Assembly: GCF_015595035.1 (NCBI RefSeq)
Contig: NZ_JADNRN010000001.1
Span: 62,001 to 126,000, forward strand
Direction: 5' to 3'
DNA from: Marinibium conchae
GTDB taxonomy: Bacteria; Pseudomonadota; Gammaproteobacteria; Enterobacterales; Alteromonadaceae
Length of the DNA: 64,000 nt
Shown: positions 33,365 through 42,100 of the stretch, piece by piece
Layout of the letters: every line of letters starts with the position of its first letter
Position numbering within the stretch: position 1 is the stretch's first letter
Program-made: the position numbers and the translations under genes
The notes under the pieces: model-generated
Told to the model about the DNA's origin: nothing
The model's database searches: none
The model's input: only the letters and a program-made list of their open reading frames with translations

Positions 33365-34555
33365 CTTAGCCCATTGAATACTTACCTGTGTGCCGCCGTT
33401 GTCTAAGCTTGTTAATTCCATGTGTCCGTTATAATGCTCAACAATTCGATTTACCGTTGCCAAACCCAATCCAGTGTTTGAGAGAAGACTATAGGTTGAG
33501 GCTAAATGGTATGAATTTTGAGCTATATTAGCTGGTAAGCCTGGACCATCATCCCTTACGACAAATATATAGCTGTCATCCTTATCGCTTGCAGTAATAC
33601 TGACTTTGCCTGTGTCTCGATGGTGATGCTTTATAGCGTTAGTAATAAGATTTGAAAGCACCGTCGACAGCGGTATTTTCGGTACACTCACTTCAATATT
33701 TTGTACATCCAGCTCGAAGCTTTTCGACCATTTAAATTGCGAGGCTAATTTATGCACTAAGTCACGTAAGTTGACGGGTTCAGGGTGTTCGTAACTCGTT
33801 CGTAAACGTGCATTGTCGAGCATGTCAACAATGACCTTCTGTAAAGTCGAGAGCATCTTATTGGAAGCGCTGAGCTTAGTGACATCGGCGCTGCCCTCAG
33901 ACTCTATTGTCGATATCACTGAGTTTAATTGATGTTGGATATGATCAAGGGGAGCACTGAGTTCGTTAGCTATTTTATAGGAGATACCCTCAAGTTCTTG
34001 GTTTGATTGCTCCAATGACTGGATAAGTCGCTTTTGAACGCGATTAGCATTATTGAGTGCTTTGGCTTGGCGTTTTAACTCTAGTTTCGATACCACGTCC
34101 AAAGCGAGCACCTTTAAAAGTTCACGCTGAGTGTTACTTAACTTATGGGGCTTGTCGCTGATAACACAAAGCGTACCCAGTTTACTGCCATTGTGAGCCG
34201 TTAAGGGAGCGCCAGCATAAAAGCGAATATGCGGTTCGCCGACGACCAAAGGGTTGTCGTGAAAACGCTCGTCTTCAAGTGCATTTTCTATTTCCAAAAT
34301 ATCATCTTGAAGTATAGCATGTGCACAAAACGCGATATCTCGGTCAGTTTCACTAGCGGGCAAGCCTACCTTTGATTTAAACCACTGCCGACGCTGATCA
34401 ACCAAACTGATAAGCGCGATAGGCACATTGCATAGCTGAGTCGCTATTTTGGTTATGCTGTCGAAGACAGCCTCTTGATCAGAGTCAAGAATACCATACT
34501 CATCGAGAGTACGTATTCTTTCTTCCTCGTTAGTAGTGCATTGGGCTTTAATCAA
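33362..34555 (-). CDS. GAF-domain histidine-kinase-like protein without phospho-His
   Basis: A 397-residue soluble protein without membrane helices. Residues about 20-155 are a GAF domain (RWFKSKVGLPASETDRDIAFCAHAIL, YAGAPLTAHNGSKLGTLCVIS). A coiled-coil linker (about 155-190) and a HisKA-like helix follow, then an HATPase domain (about 265-397) with N box LSNLITNAIKHHH, G1 VRDDGPGLPANI and G2 TGLGLATVNRIVEHY. In the expected H box (S-H-[DE]-L-x-x-P-L) the protein reads IANELSAPLDHI, with Asn197 where the phosphorylated His belongs. So ATP binding seems intact but classical autophosphorylation is doubtful. No response regulator lies next to it; ahpC is divergent across 414 bp. Confidence 0.85.
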   Translation of the reverse strand: MIKAQCTTNEEERIRTLDEYGILDSDQEAVFDSITKIATQLCNVPIALISLVDQRRQWFKSKVGLPASETDRDIAFCAHAILQDDILEIENALEDERFHDNPLVVGEPHIRFYAGAPLTAHNGSKLGTLCVISDKPHKLSNTQRELLKVLALDVVSKLELKRQAKALNNANRVQKRLIQSLEQSNQELEGISYKIANELSAPLDHIQHQLNSVISTIESEGSADVTKLSASNKMLSTLQKVIVDMLDNARLRTSYEHPEPVNLRDLVHKLASQFKWSKSFELDVQNIEVSVPKIPLSTVLSNLITNAIKHHHRDTGKVSITASDKDDSYIFVVRDDGPGLPANIAQNSYHLASTYSLLSNTGLGLATVNRIVEHYNGHMELTSLDNGGTQVSIQWAK

Positions 34556-34969
34556 CTTATCGTCCTTGATTTGATGTTAGTTATGTCAATATAACCCAAG
34601 TCCTCGTAAAAAGTATAGTAAGTTCGTTTTGAGCTTACTGTTTTCACTAAAGTCACCTTAAATGGCATTTTATTGTGCTTACGCCATTGATTTTTCCCCC
34701 TTCGTGACCACTTTCCGATCTAATAAAGTAAGTGCTCAGTATTTATGTTTGTTTTAGCGAATAATTGAGCGAAGCAGATTTTACTAACTACACTGTAGAG
34801 AGCGAATTGCGATGAGTTAAGACAAATAAAAGCGGTAATCGGATTAATTAATTAGAAGAATCGTTTTTATTCAATTTAATTATTTTACTAGTGTCGCTAT
34901 ATTTACATCCAAGCAAGGCAAGTAAGCCTTAAATTTTAACCTTAATCATTACTAATAAAGGAAAACATC
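34556..34969. other. Long divergent promoter region before ahpC
   Basis: This 414-bp gap separates the GAF kinase-like gene from ahpC. It holds no useful open frame. It is very AT-rich near 34820-34900, with the palindrome ATTAATTAAT at 34843-34852. An OxyR site is expected upstream of ahpC, but no sequence convincingly matched the ATAG-type four-element consensus by eye. AAAGGA at 34957-34962 is the ahpC ribosome binding site. Confidence 0.5.
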
Positions 34970-35533
34970 ATGTCTATGATCAACAAAACTATCCCTGACT
35001 TTTCAGTAGAAGCTTTTCACGATGGTGAGTTCAAAACTATCACTAGCGAAGACGTAAAAGGCAAATGGTCTATCTTCGTTTTCTACCCAGCGGATTTTAC
35101 TTTTGTATGTCCTACTGAACTAGAAGACATGGCTTCTAAGCACGAAGAGCTTTTGGGTTTGGGTGTTGAAGTATACTCAGTATCAACTGATTCTCATTTC
35201 GTACACAAAGCGTGGCACGATGCGAGCGATGCGATTGGTAAAATCAAATATCCAATGCTTGCTGACTCAACAGGCGCACTAACGCGTGCTTTCGATATTA
35301 TGATCGAAGAAGAAGGTCGAGCGCTTCGCGGTACATTCTTGGCAAACCCAGAAGGTGTTATCAAAGTAGCTGAAATTCACGACTTAGGTATTGGTCGCTC
35401 TGCAGCTGACATGGTTCGTAAAGTGAAAGCAGCGCAGTATGTTGCTAACAACGACGGCGAAGTGTGCCCTGCAGCGTGGGAAGAAGGTCAAGCAACGTTA
35501 ACCCCAAGCCTAGACTTAGTCGGTAAAATCTAA
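34970..35533 (+). CDS. ahpC: Alkyl hydroperoxide reductase subunit C (peroxiredoxin)
   Basis: A 187-residue typical 2-Cys peroxiredoxin, identical in length to E. coli AhpC, which reduces hydrogen peroxide and organic hydroperoxides in the cytoplasm. Peroxidatic Cys47 is in FTFVCPTE and resolving Cys166 in GEVCPAAW. The C-terminal GKI end that makes bacterial AhpC sensitive to overoxidation is present. It is reduced by AhpF, encoded 338 bp downstream. Codon use is strongly biased to common codons, consistent with high expression. A GC-rich hairpin follows directly. Confidence 0.98.
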   Translation: MSMINKTIPDFSVEAFHDGEFKTITSEDVKGKWSIFVFYPADFTFVCPTELEDMASKHEELLGLGVEVYSVSTDSHFVHKAWHDASDAIGKIKYPMLADSTGALTRAFDIMIEEEGRALRGTFLANPEGVIKVAEIHDLGIGRSAADMVRKVKAAQYVANNDGEVCPAAWEEGQATLTPSLDLVGKI

Positions 35534-35549
35534 GCGAGCCCGCACAATT

Positions 35550-35568
35550 GGGGGAGTTTTGCTCCCCC
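35550..35568 (+). terminator. GC-rich hairpin after ahpC
   Basis: GGGGGAG (35550-35556) pairs with CTCCCCC (35562-35568) around TTTTG, 16 bases after the ahpC stop. No clear T run follows, so it may be a partial terminator or an mRNA 3'-end stabiliser that sets ahpC above ahpF. Confidence 0.6.
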
Positions 35569-35658
35569 ACTTAGTCCACTTACGATGCAAGAGTATTTGT
35601 ATACTCTGATCCGGAACGCTTGAGATTAAACTATGCTAAGAAGCAAAAATTTAACATG

Positions 35659-35802
35659 AAAGGGTTTCAGTCTCTGTTACGAGCGATATCCTGATAATTA
35701 GTGATAGTTCGCTCATCCACATTTTATGAACACCAAGAGCGACAGGCTCAGCCCGAGGGCTTAGCCAAATGCACCCTGAAATAATAGAGACTGACACCTT
35801 TT
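35659..35802. repeat. Nested-palindrome element between ahpC and ahpF
   Basis: Outer arms AAAGGGTTTCAGTCTCT (35659-35675) and AGAGACTGACACCTTTT (35786-35802) pair at 15 of 17 positions. Inside are a GAGCG/CGCTC pairing (35681 and 35710 area) and a tight hairpin GGCTCAGCCC/GGGCTTAGCC at about 35745-35765. It shares the strings TACGAGC, GCTCATCCA and GAGGGCTTAG with the loop of the foldback element at 15744-15797, so the two may be diverged members of one family. The remaining sequence of the 338-bp gap holds nothing else recognisable. Confidence 0.6.
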
Positions 35803-35871
35803 CAACCGTCAGCAAACACAGTCTGTTTTGCGTCATTAACGCATCACAGCAAAAACAAAAGAGGAAAAATT

Positions 35872-37467
35872 ATGTTAACGCCAGATATTTTAAATGCCTT
35901 GAAGCAATATACGAATGACATGACAAAAACTGTAACGCTAGTATTGCAAACTGGTGAACACGCTAAAAGAAATGAGCTCAAAGAGATGTTGAGCCAATTT
36001 GCCTCAATATCTGACAAAATTGTTGTAGAGGAAAGAGATGATGCAGGTCGCTTTCGAAGCCCAGTAACCTTCGGGTTAGATGTAGATGGAAAATCTACCG
36101 GTATCGTATTTTCGGGTGTACCTGGTGGTCACGAGTTCAATTCATTTGTATTGGCGGTATTACAGTCAGGCGGCGTAAAATTGAAACTTGACGAGTCGAT
36201 ACAAAAGATGATCAAAAAAGTGGCAAGCCCACTGAAGTTTCAAGTATATGTGAGCCTCAGTTGTCACGCATGTCCAGACGTAGTTCAAGCAATGAATCAA
36301 TTCGCTTTGCTTAATGGCAATATTGAAGCTGAAATGATTGATGGCAGCGTATATCCTGAATTAGTGGAAGAAAACGGTATTCAAGGCGTACCAACTGTAT
36401 TTATGAACGGTAAGGTATTTGCCACTGGCCAGATTGATACCGCTAAACTTATTGATAAGCTTGGCGAGTTACAACCGGAAATGTATGCGGCAAGTAACGA
36501 CGCTGAAACACTAGCACTGCAAGACGTAACGGTAATTGGCGGTGGACCAGCAGGTGTTGCGGCGGCGATTTATTCTGCTAGGAAAGGTTTGAAGGTAACT
36601 ATTGTCGCTGATCGCTTTGGCGGGCAAGTCAAAGACACCATGGGCATAGAAAACCTGATATCTGTACCCAAGACTACTGGACCGAAGCTTACCAATTCAT
36701 TGATGGACCACCTTAACGATTATGAAGTGACTATGCGCGAGCATCTTCGTGTTGATAAGATTGAAAAAGGCGAAATCAAAAGGTTAACACTGACTTCTGG
36801 GGAAGTAATTGAAACAAAAACGATAATTATTGCCACAGGTGCTAACTGGAGAGAGCTTGGTGTGCCGGGTGAGAAGGAGTATATAGGTAACGGAGTGGCC
36901 TACTGTCCACATTGCGATGGCCCTTTCTATAAAGGAAAAGACGTTGCTGTTATTGGTGGTGGCAACTCAGGCGTCGAGGCTGCTCTTGATTTGGCCGGTA
37001 TCGTAAAATCCGTTACGGTGTTTGAATTTTTGCCTGAGCTGAAAGCTGACCAAGTACTTATTGACCAAATTAATGCTCGCGACAATATATCGGTCATTAA
37101 AAACGCACAAACCAAAGAGATTCTGGCAGCAAATGGCAAAGTAAACGCAATTGAGTATATTGATCGCGCAAGCTCAGAAGTACATCAACAAGCACTGGAA
37201 GGGGTGTTCGTACAGATTGGCTTGGTACCTAACAGTGAGGTGCTAAAAGGGGTGGTTGACTTGACCCAATATGGTGAAGTTATTATCAATGAGAAAGGCC
37301 AAACGAGTGAAGAAGGTATTTTCGCATGTGGTGATGTTACCACTGTGCCCTATAAGCAAATTGTTGTTGCCATGGGGGAAGGTTCAAAAGCTTCTTTAGC
37401 GGCTTACGACTACTTACTCATGAATCAAACCAGTAGTAAAAGCGAATCTGCAACGGCGGCAGCCTAA
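35872..37467 (+). CDS. ahpF: Alkyl hydroperoxide reductase subunit F
   Basis: A 531-residue FAD flavoprotein (E. coli 521) that passes electrons from NADH to AhpC. The N-terminal double thioredoxin-like domain (about 1-205) has the redox pair Cys131-Cys134 in SLSCHACPD. The thioredoxin-reductase-like part (about 215-520) has the FAD motif VIGGGPAGVAAAIYSARKG, the redox pair Cys345-Cys348 in AYCPHCDGP and the NAD motif VIGGGNSGVEAALDL, and ends with the ACGDVTTVPYKQIVVAMGEG segment. GAGGAAAAATT precedes ATG 35872. A strong terminator follows. Confidence 0.98.
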   Translation: MLTPDILNALKQYTNDMTKTVTLVLQTGEHAKRNELKEMLSQFASISDKIVVEERDDAGRFRSPVTFGLDVDGKSTGIVFSGVPGGHEFNSFVLAVLQSGGVKLKLDESIQKMIKKVASPLKFQVYVSLSCHACPDVVQAMNQFALLNGNIEAEMIDGSVYPELVEENGIQGVPTVFMNGKVFATGQIDTAKLIDKLGELQPEMYAASNDAETLALQDVTVIGGGPAGVAAAIYSARKGLKVTIVADRFGGQVKDTMGIENLISVPKTTGPKLTNSLMDHLNDYEVTMREHLRVDKIEKGEIKRLTLTSGEVIETKTIIIATGANWRELGVPGEKEYIGNGVAYCPHCDGPFYKGKDVAVIGGGNSGVEAALDLAGIVKSVTVFEFLPELKADQVLIDQINARDNISVIKNAQTKEILAANGKVNAIEYIDRASSEVHQQALEGVFVQIGLVPNSEVLKGVVDLTQYGEVIINEKGQTSEEGIFACGDVTTVPYKQIVVAMGEGSKASLAAYDYLLMNQTSSKSESATAAA

Positions 37468-37472
37468 AATAT

Positions 37473-37528
37473 AAAGCCCCTTAATGGTCATGTTATTGAT
37501 ATTTACAACATGCCATAAGGGGCTTTTT
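37473..37528. terminator. Terminator after ahpF
   Basis: AAAGCCCCTTAATGG (from 37473) pairs with CCATAAGGGGCTTT (37513-37526), extended by a CATGTT/AACATG inner stem, and ends in TTTTT on the plus strand. AAA at the left end could let it act weakly for maeB on the minus strand as well. Confidence 0.9.
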
Positions 37529-37582
37529 CAATATATTTATCTAAACAAAATAGACACAGATAAAGCACTCACTATGATCGCT

Positions 37583-38833
37583 TTAAAAGTTGGCTAAATA
37601 ATCCTTAGGCAGCTCTTCAATTTTTGCCACGCCTGAGTCGATTGCGGCTTGTGCGACAGCCGTCGCGATCCGTTTGCATAGGCGAGGATCCATTGGTTTT
37701 GGAATGATGTAGTCTTTCCCAAATTTCAAACTCTTGCTGTTGCTCGCTATGAGCACTTGTTCAGGTACTTCCTCTTTCGATACTGAGCGCAAGGCTTCAA
37801 CAGCCGCTACTTTCATTTCATCGTTTATCACACCAGCGCGCACATCAAGCGCCCCTCTGAAGATGAATGGGAAGCACAACACATTGTTCACTTGATTGGG
37901 GTAGTCTGAGCGACCTGTTGCCATGATCAAATCATCACGTACCGCATGCGCTAAATCAGGTCTTATTTCCGGATCTGGATTGGAGCACGCAAATACAACC
38001 GGCTTCGGTGCCATCAACTTGAGTGCTTCAGGTGGCAATAGATCAGGGCCACTTAACCCTAAAAATACATCAGCACCTTCCAACACATCTTCCAAACTGC
38101 GTTTATCTGTATTGTTTGCAAACAGCATTTTGTGTGGTGTTAGCTCTTCTCGTCGGGTGTGAATCACTCCCTTGCGATCGAGCATGTAAATTTTTTCACG
38201 CATAGCGCCACACTTTATCAATAGCTCCATGCAAGCAACGGCTGCTGCACCAGCGCCCATACAAACAAAAATCGCTTCTTCAATTTTTTTACCTTGAATT
38301 TCTAAGGCATTTAACATGCCTGCAGCGGTAACGATGGCAGTTCCATGTTGATCATCATGAAAAATTGGTATTTTGCATCGTTTGATGAGCTCTTGTTCAA
38401 TCTCGAAACACTCTGGCGCTTTTATGTCTTCAAGGTTTATACCACCGAAGGTATCAGCAATATTGGCGACGGTGTTTATAAACTCTTCAGTGGTTCTATG
38501 TTTAACTTCAATGTCAATGGAGTCGAGCCCAGCAAAGTGTTTAAACAATAGTGATTTCCCCTCCATAACAGGCTTTGAGGCGAGGGGGCCAAGATTTCCC
38601 AAGCCCAGAATTGCTGTTCCGTTTGAAATTACAGCAACCATATTGCCCTTTGCCGTGTATCGATAGGCTGCGTTTGGATCCGCTGCAATTTCTCTGACAG
38701 GCTCTGCAACCCCAGGGCTATATGCCAGCGCAAGGTCGTTGACGGTATCGGCGGGTGTTGAAAGCTCTACACTGATCTTTCCTGGCTTCGGAAACTCGTG
38801 ATAATCAAGCGCTTGTTGACGAAAATCTGACAT
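37583..38833 (-). CDS. Malic enzyme (oxaloacetate-decarboxylating), short form
   Basis: A 416-residue malic enzyme converting malate to pyruvate and CO2 with reduction of NAD(P). It corresponds to the malic domain of E. coli MaeB (759 residues) but ends before the phosphotransacetylase-like C-terminal half; a natural stop at LPKDYLANF follows the malic domain, so this is a family subtype rather than a truncation. Motifs: ALAYSPGVAEPVREI, NGTAILGLGNLGPLASKPVMEGK, metal-binding GGINLEDIKAPECF and HDDQHGTAIVTAAGMLNAL, and the Rossmann VCMGAGAAAVACMELL. The coenzyme preference cannot be read from sequence. It converges with ahpF. Confidence 0.92.
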   Translation of the reverse strand: MSDFRQQALDYHEFPKPGKISVELSTPADTVNDLALAYSPGVAEPVREIAADPNAAYRYTAKGNMVAVISNGTAILGLGNLGPLASKPVMEGKSLLFKHFAGLDSIDIEVKHRTTEEFINTVANIADTFGGINLEDIKAPECFEIEQELIKRCKIPIFHDDQHGTAIVTAAGMLNALEIQGKKIEEAIFVCMGAGAAAVACMELLIKCGAMREKIYMLDRKGVIHTRREELTPHKMLFANNTDKRSLEDVLEGADVFLGLSGPDLLPPEALKLMAPKPVVFACSNPDPEIRPDLAHAVRDDLIMATGRSDYPNQVNNVLCFPFIFRGALDVRAGVINDEMKVAAVEALRSVSKEEVPEQVLIASNSKSLKFGKDYIIPKPMDPRLCKRIATAVAQAAIDSGVAKIEELPKDYLANF

Positions 38834-39225
38834 AAGGTGCAGGGTCCTTTCTTTTTGGGTCGATGTTACACTCTTTTGTAAGTTTACAGTTTAACTTACG
38901 AATCTAGTGCAAATGTAGCATAAATAAGCGCTGAGGGAAGAATATAACTTTTACTAAGCTACTTTTTTACAAACTGGTAAGACCATGATTTTAATGTACT
39001 ATTTTCGAGTAGATCGATGACTATTATAAAATCAATATAATGAGTATTTATGAAGCATAATGAGCTTGTGTAGATAACGCGGAAAAATACAAGAGAATAC
39101 GAAAAAAGTGTAATAAATTTACAGTTTTTAGACTGGTAGTTGATGGGGATTGCAGCACTTAGGACAGATGCGATAGCAGGGCATAGTGAAGCCAACATCT
39201 GCAATGCCACATTCAAATAGTTTGC
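38834..39225. other. Non-coding gap between maeB and rpmE
   Basis: About 390 bp, AT-rich, containing the maeB promoter side and the area beyond the rpmE terminator. On the minus strand near 39128-39200 a short frame encodes ECGIADVGFTMPCYRICPKC, which looks like a small zinc-ribbon tail, but it has no convincing start and overlaps the rpmE terminator, so it is not called as a gene. Confidence 0.4.
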
Positions 39226-39254
39226 AAAAAAAAGAGCACTTGAGAGTGCTCTTT
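39226..39254 (-). terminator. Terminator of rpmE
   Basis: AAAGAGCACT (39231-39240) pairs perfectly with AGTGCTCTTT (39245-39254) around TGAG. On the minus strand the stem is followed by a run of T (complement of the A run at 39226-39232). It lies about 50 bp past the rpmE stop. Confidence 0.9.
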
Positions 39255-39302
39255 GATATTAGATGCGAAAGTGCTAAATGCAGTTTTCGGCCAAAGCTTT
39301 TA

Positions 39303-39515
39303 TTACTTCTTGCTAAGAGCGCCAAAACGCTTCTTAAAGCGATCAACACGACCACCAGTATCAACGTTACGTTGCTTACCAGTGTAGAAAGGGTGACAAG
39401 CTGAACATACGTCCAAGTTGATATCTTTTTTAAGCGTTGAACGAATTTCTAATACGTTGCCGCAAGAACATGTCGCTTTGATTTCGTTATACTGTGGATG
39501 AATACCGTCTTTCAT
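39303..39515 (-). CDS. rpmE: 50S ribosomal protein L31 (zinc-binding form)
   Basis: 70 residues beginning [16 protein letters not shown], the same length as E. coli L31. The four zinc ligands Cys16, Cys18, Cys37 and Cys40 are all present, so this is the C+ form normally used under zinc-replete conditions. The start at 39515 has AAAGGT six bases upstream; longer in-frame starts add an unrelated N-terminus. It is divergent from priA, a conserved arrangement. Confidence 0.96.
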   Translation of the reverse strand: MKDGIHPQYNEIKATCSCGNVLEIRSTLKKDINLDVCSACHPFYTGKQRNVDTGGRVDRFKKRFGALSKK

Positions 39516-39764
39516 TGGCTTACCTTTATGTTTAGGCCGTCTCGCTATACAACCCGAAGTTGCACACCAAACGAAATTGATTAATACGCCGATGGGGGTC
39601 ATGTAGCCACCGCCAGCAAAATTTGGACGCGCATGATAAGTGAGTTTTTTCTCTAAGGCAAGTAATAAGTGTGTTTCAGCTAGGTTTTATTGCTAACATT
39701 AAGTTGCGCGCATTGCTCGATAAATCAGTTAACATATAACACGTACATAAACCAAGGAATTCCG

Positions 39765-41993
39765 TTGCAAATAGCTCAAGTGGCAATCCCAGTGCCAATG
39801 TATCAACTCTTTCATTATGAAATAATGCTTAGTACCACAGATATCATTGGGGCGCGCGTGCTAGTGCCTTTTGGCCCGCGAAAAGTGCTTGGTATTGTAG
39901 TGAATTTGGTTACTGTTAAAAATGATGAGCAAGCTGCACAGCTAAATATAAATCTAAAGAAATTGCGTGCAGTTGAGCGTATTTTAGATGATTGTCCTGT
40001 GCTGAGTGAGCACATGATGACTCTAGCGCAGTGGATGAGTGACTTTTATCATCATCCTATTGGTGAAGTCATGCACACTTTGCTTCCAGCAAGCTTACGA
40101 AAGCATCAAGATGGAAAGGCAAGGCCATCGGTGCAAAGTATTTCTTATTATCGACTTTCCAGCAATCAGGAATTACATCTACACGCTAGTGAGTTAGTTG
40201 CTCGTTCACGCAAGCAAGGTGAACTATACACCTCTATGCAGCAAGCTACTGACCATAAATGCAGTGTGCATGAGCTCAAAGAGAGCTTTAGCGCCAGTGT
40301 AATAAAGGCCCTGCTCGACAAAGGCTTAATTGAAAAATATGACGAGGCGGTAAAACCAGGACTTTGGCAGTCAAGTCTCAAAATCGATACAAAACCAGTG
40401 CCCAATATTGAGCAATCGATCGCAATATCAACCATTTCCATGTGCACAAGCTTTGATACTTTCTTAATTGAGGGGGTAACAGGAAGCGGTAAAACCGAAG
40501 TATATTTACAAATTATCGAGCCTCTTCTTGAAGTCGGAAAGCAGGTACTTATTTTGGTGCCCGAAATAGGTTTAACACCGCAAACTGTGAAGCGCTTTGA
40601 GCGACGCTTCAACACTCGGGTCGGGGTATTACATTCTAATCTAAATGATTCCGATCGACTCAGCGTATGGCAGCAAGCTCGAGAGGGAAGTGTTGGTATA
40701 GTGATAGGCACACGCTCATCTATTTTTACACAACTGAAAAACCCCGGAATGATTATTGTTGATGAAGAGCACGATGAGTCATTCAAGCAACAGGACAACC
40801 TGAAGTATCACGCTCGCGACATTGCGGTGTACCGCGCAAATAAGTTGAATATTCCACTGGTGCTCGGCAGTGCAACCCCGTCATTGGAAAGCTTACACAA
40901 CGCCTTGGAGAAAAAATACAAGTTCTTAAGTCTACCCAATCGAGCTGGGAGCGCCTCTATGCCGAGCCAACGGCTCATGGATGTCAAAAGTCAAAAGATG
41001 CAGTTTGGGATAGCGCAAGGCATGCTCGATAAAATGAAGCAGCATCTTGAGAACGGTAATCAGGTAATGGTGTTTGTTAATCGGCGCGGTTATGCGCCGG
41101 CCTTGTTGTGCCATCAATGTGGCTTTGTGGAGTTCTGTGAACGCTGTGATAACCCCATGACGGTGCATAAAATCCAGCATCATCTTCAGTGTCACCGTTG
41201 CTCCGATGTTAGGTACCTACCGAGTCAGTGCAGAGAGTGTGGGGCGAGTGACATGGACACCTTCGGCTACGGCACTGAGCAGCTTCAACAAGGCTTGAGT
41301 GAATTATTCCCCGAATATAATAGTATACGAATCGACAGCGACTCTGTTCGCGGCAAAGGGAAGCTAGATCGTCTTTTGAAAGAAATTAATCAAAAGCAAT
41401 ATCAAATTCTGGTGGGTACGCAAATATTATCGAAGGGCCATCATTTTCCAGATGTCACATTTGTTCTCATACTTGATGTCGATAGCGCGCTGTTTAGTGC
41501 CGACTTTCGAGCCCCTGAGAAACTCGCTCAGCTAATTACGCAGTTAGCAGGAAGAGCTGGGCGGAGTGATAAATCTGGAGAGATGTGGCTACAAACACAT
41601 TGCCCAGAACATCCCTTATTACAAGACCTGATAAACAATGGGTATTCTGACTTTGCTCGCTATGCTTTACTCGAGCGCAAACATGCCGGTTTACCACCAC
41701 ATGAGTTTCAAGTTTGCATTCGAAGCGAGTCACACAAAAAAGGCCTAGCAAACCAGTTTCTAATACTCTGTGCTGAAACCTTTACTCAGTTCAAACATGC
41801 AAAAGTACTGGGGCCTTTTCCGGCTGCAATAGAGAAACGTCAAGGACGCTATCGTTTTAACCTTATAATACAATCAGCCTCAAGAAAATATCTGCAGGAA
41901 ATAACAAAACAAGCCAACGCAGCGCTTATTCAGCTACCCATTGCGAAACAAGTGCGCTGGAGTATTGATGTGTTACCGACTGACTTCAGCTGA
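39765..41993 (+). CDS. priA: Primosomal replication protein N' (PriA helicase)
   Basis: A 742-residue superfamily 2 helicase that restarts stalled replication forks and loads the primosome. The N-terminal DNA-binding domain begins IAQVAIPVPMYQLFHYE and includes the YHHPIGEVMHTLLP segment; helicase motifs are Walker A GVTGSGKTEVYL, DEEH (IIVDEEHDESFKQQ), GSATPSLE, and motif VI QLAGRAGRSDKSGE. The zinc-binding region has eight cysteines (LLCHQCGFVEFCERCD and QCHRCSDVRYLPSQCRECG). The start is TTG 39765 with AAGGA seven bases upstream, matching E. coli PriA from residue 3; no ATG fits. Order rpmE/priA-ftsN-hslVU resembles E. coli. Confidence 0.96.
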   Translation: MQIAQVAIPVPMYQLFHYEIMLSTTDIIGARVLVPFGPRKVLGIVVNLVTVKNDEQAAQLNINLKKLRAVERILDDCPVLSEHMMTLAQWMSDFYHHPIGEVMHTLLPASLRKHQDGKARPSVQSISYYRLSSNQELHLHASELVARSRKQGELYTSMQQATDHKCSVHELKESFSASVIKALLDKGLIEKYDEAVKPGLWQSSLKIDTKPVPNIEQSIAISTISMCTSFDTFLIEGVTGSGKTEVYLQIIEPLLEVGKQVLILVPEIGLTPQTVKRFERRFNTRVGVLHSNLNDSDRLSVWQQAREGSVGIVIGTRSSIFTQLKNPGMIIVDEEHDESFKQQDNLKYHARDIAVYRANKLNIPLVLGSATPSLESLHNALEKKYKFLSLPNRAGSASMPSQRLMDVKSQKMQFGIAQGMLDKMKQHLENGNQVMVFVNRRGYAPALLCHQCGFVEFCERCDNPMTVHKIQHHLQCHRCSDVRYLPSQCRECGASDMDTFGYGTEQLQQGLSELFPEYNSIRIDSDSVRGKGKLDRLLKEINQKQYQILVGTQILSKGHHFPDVTFVLILDVDSALFSADFRAPEKLAQLITQLAGRAGRSDKSGEMWLQTHCPEHPLLQDLINNGYSDFARYALLERKHAGLPPHEFQVCIRSESHKKGLANQFLILCAETFTQFKHAKVLGPFPAAIEKRQGRYRFNLIIQSASRKYLQEITKQANAALIQLPIAKQVRWSIDVLPTDFS

Positions 41994-42100
41994 ACATCTT
42001 TCATTATAAGAATATTAAAATATAGAGGCGTTTTTTCTCGAAAAATTTTGTATAGTCTGCCTCGGATTAGTATTACAACAAAAAGAATTCATCAAAAAGT

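Noticed and set aside
34843-34898. AT-rich palindromic stretch before ahpC as an OxyR site
   Set aside because: The spacing and the ATAG/CTAT elements of the OxyR consensus could not be matched convincingly by eye.
35651-35836. A 61-residue minus-strand frame between ahpC and ahpF
   Set aside because: It lies wholly within the palindromic element and has no ribosome binding site or recognisable sequence.
37583-38833. Malic enzyme as a truncated or frameshifted MaeB
   Set aside because: The malic domain is complete, ends with a natural stop, and short-form malic enzymes of this size are a normal family type.
39128-39216. A minus-strand zinc-ribbon-like tail with CGIADVG..CYRICPKC
   Set aside because: No start codon outside the rpmE terminator and too short; could be a remnant, but the evidence is too thin for a gene or pseudogene call.
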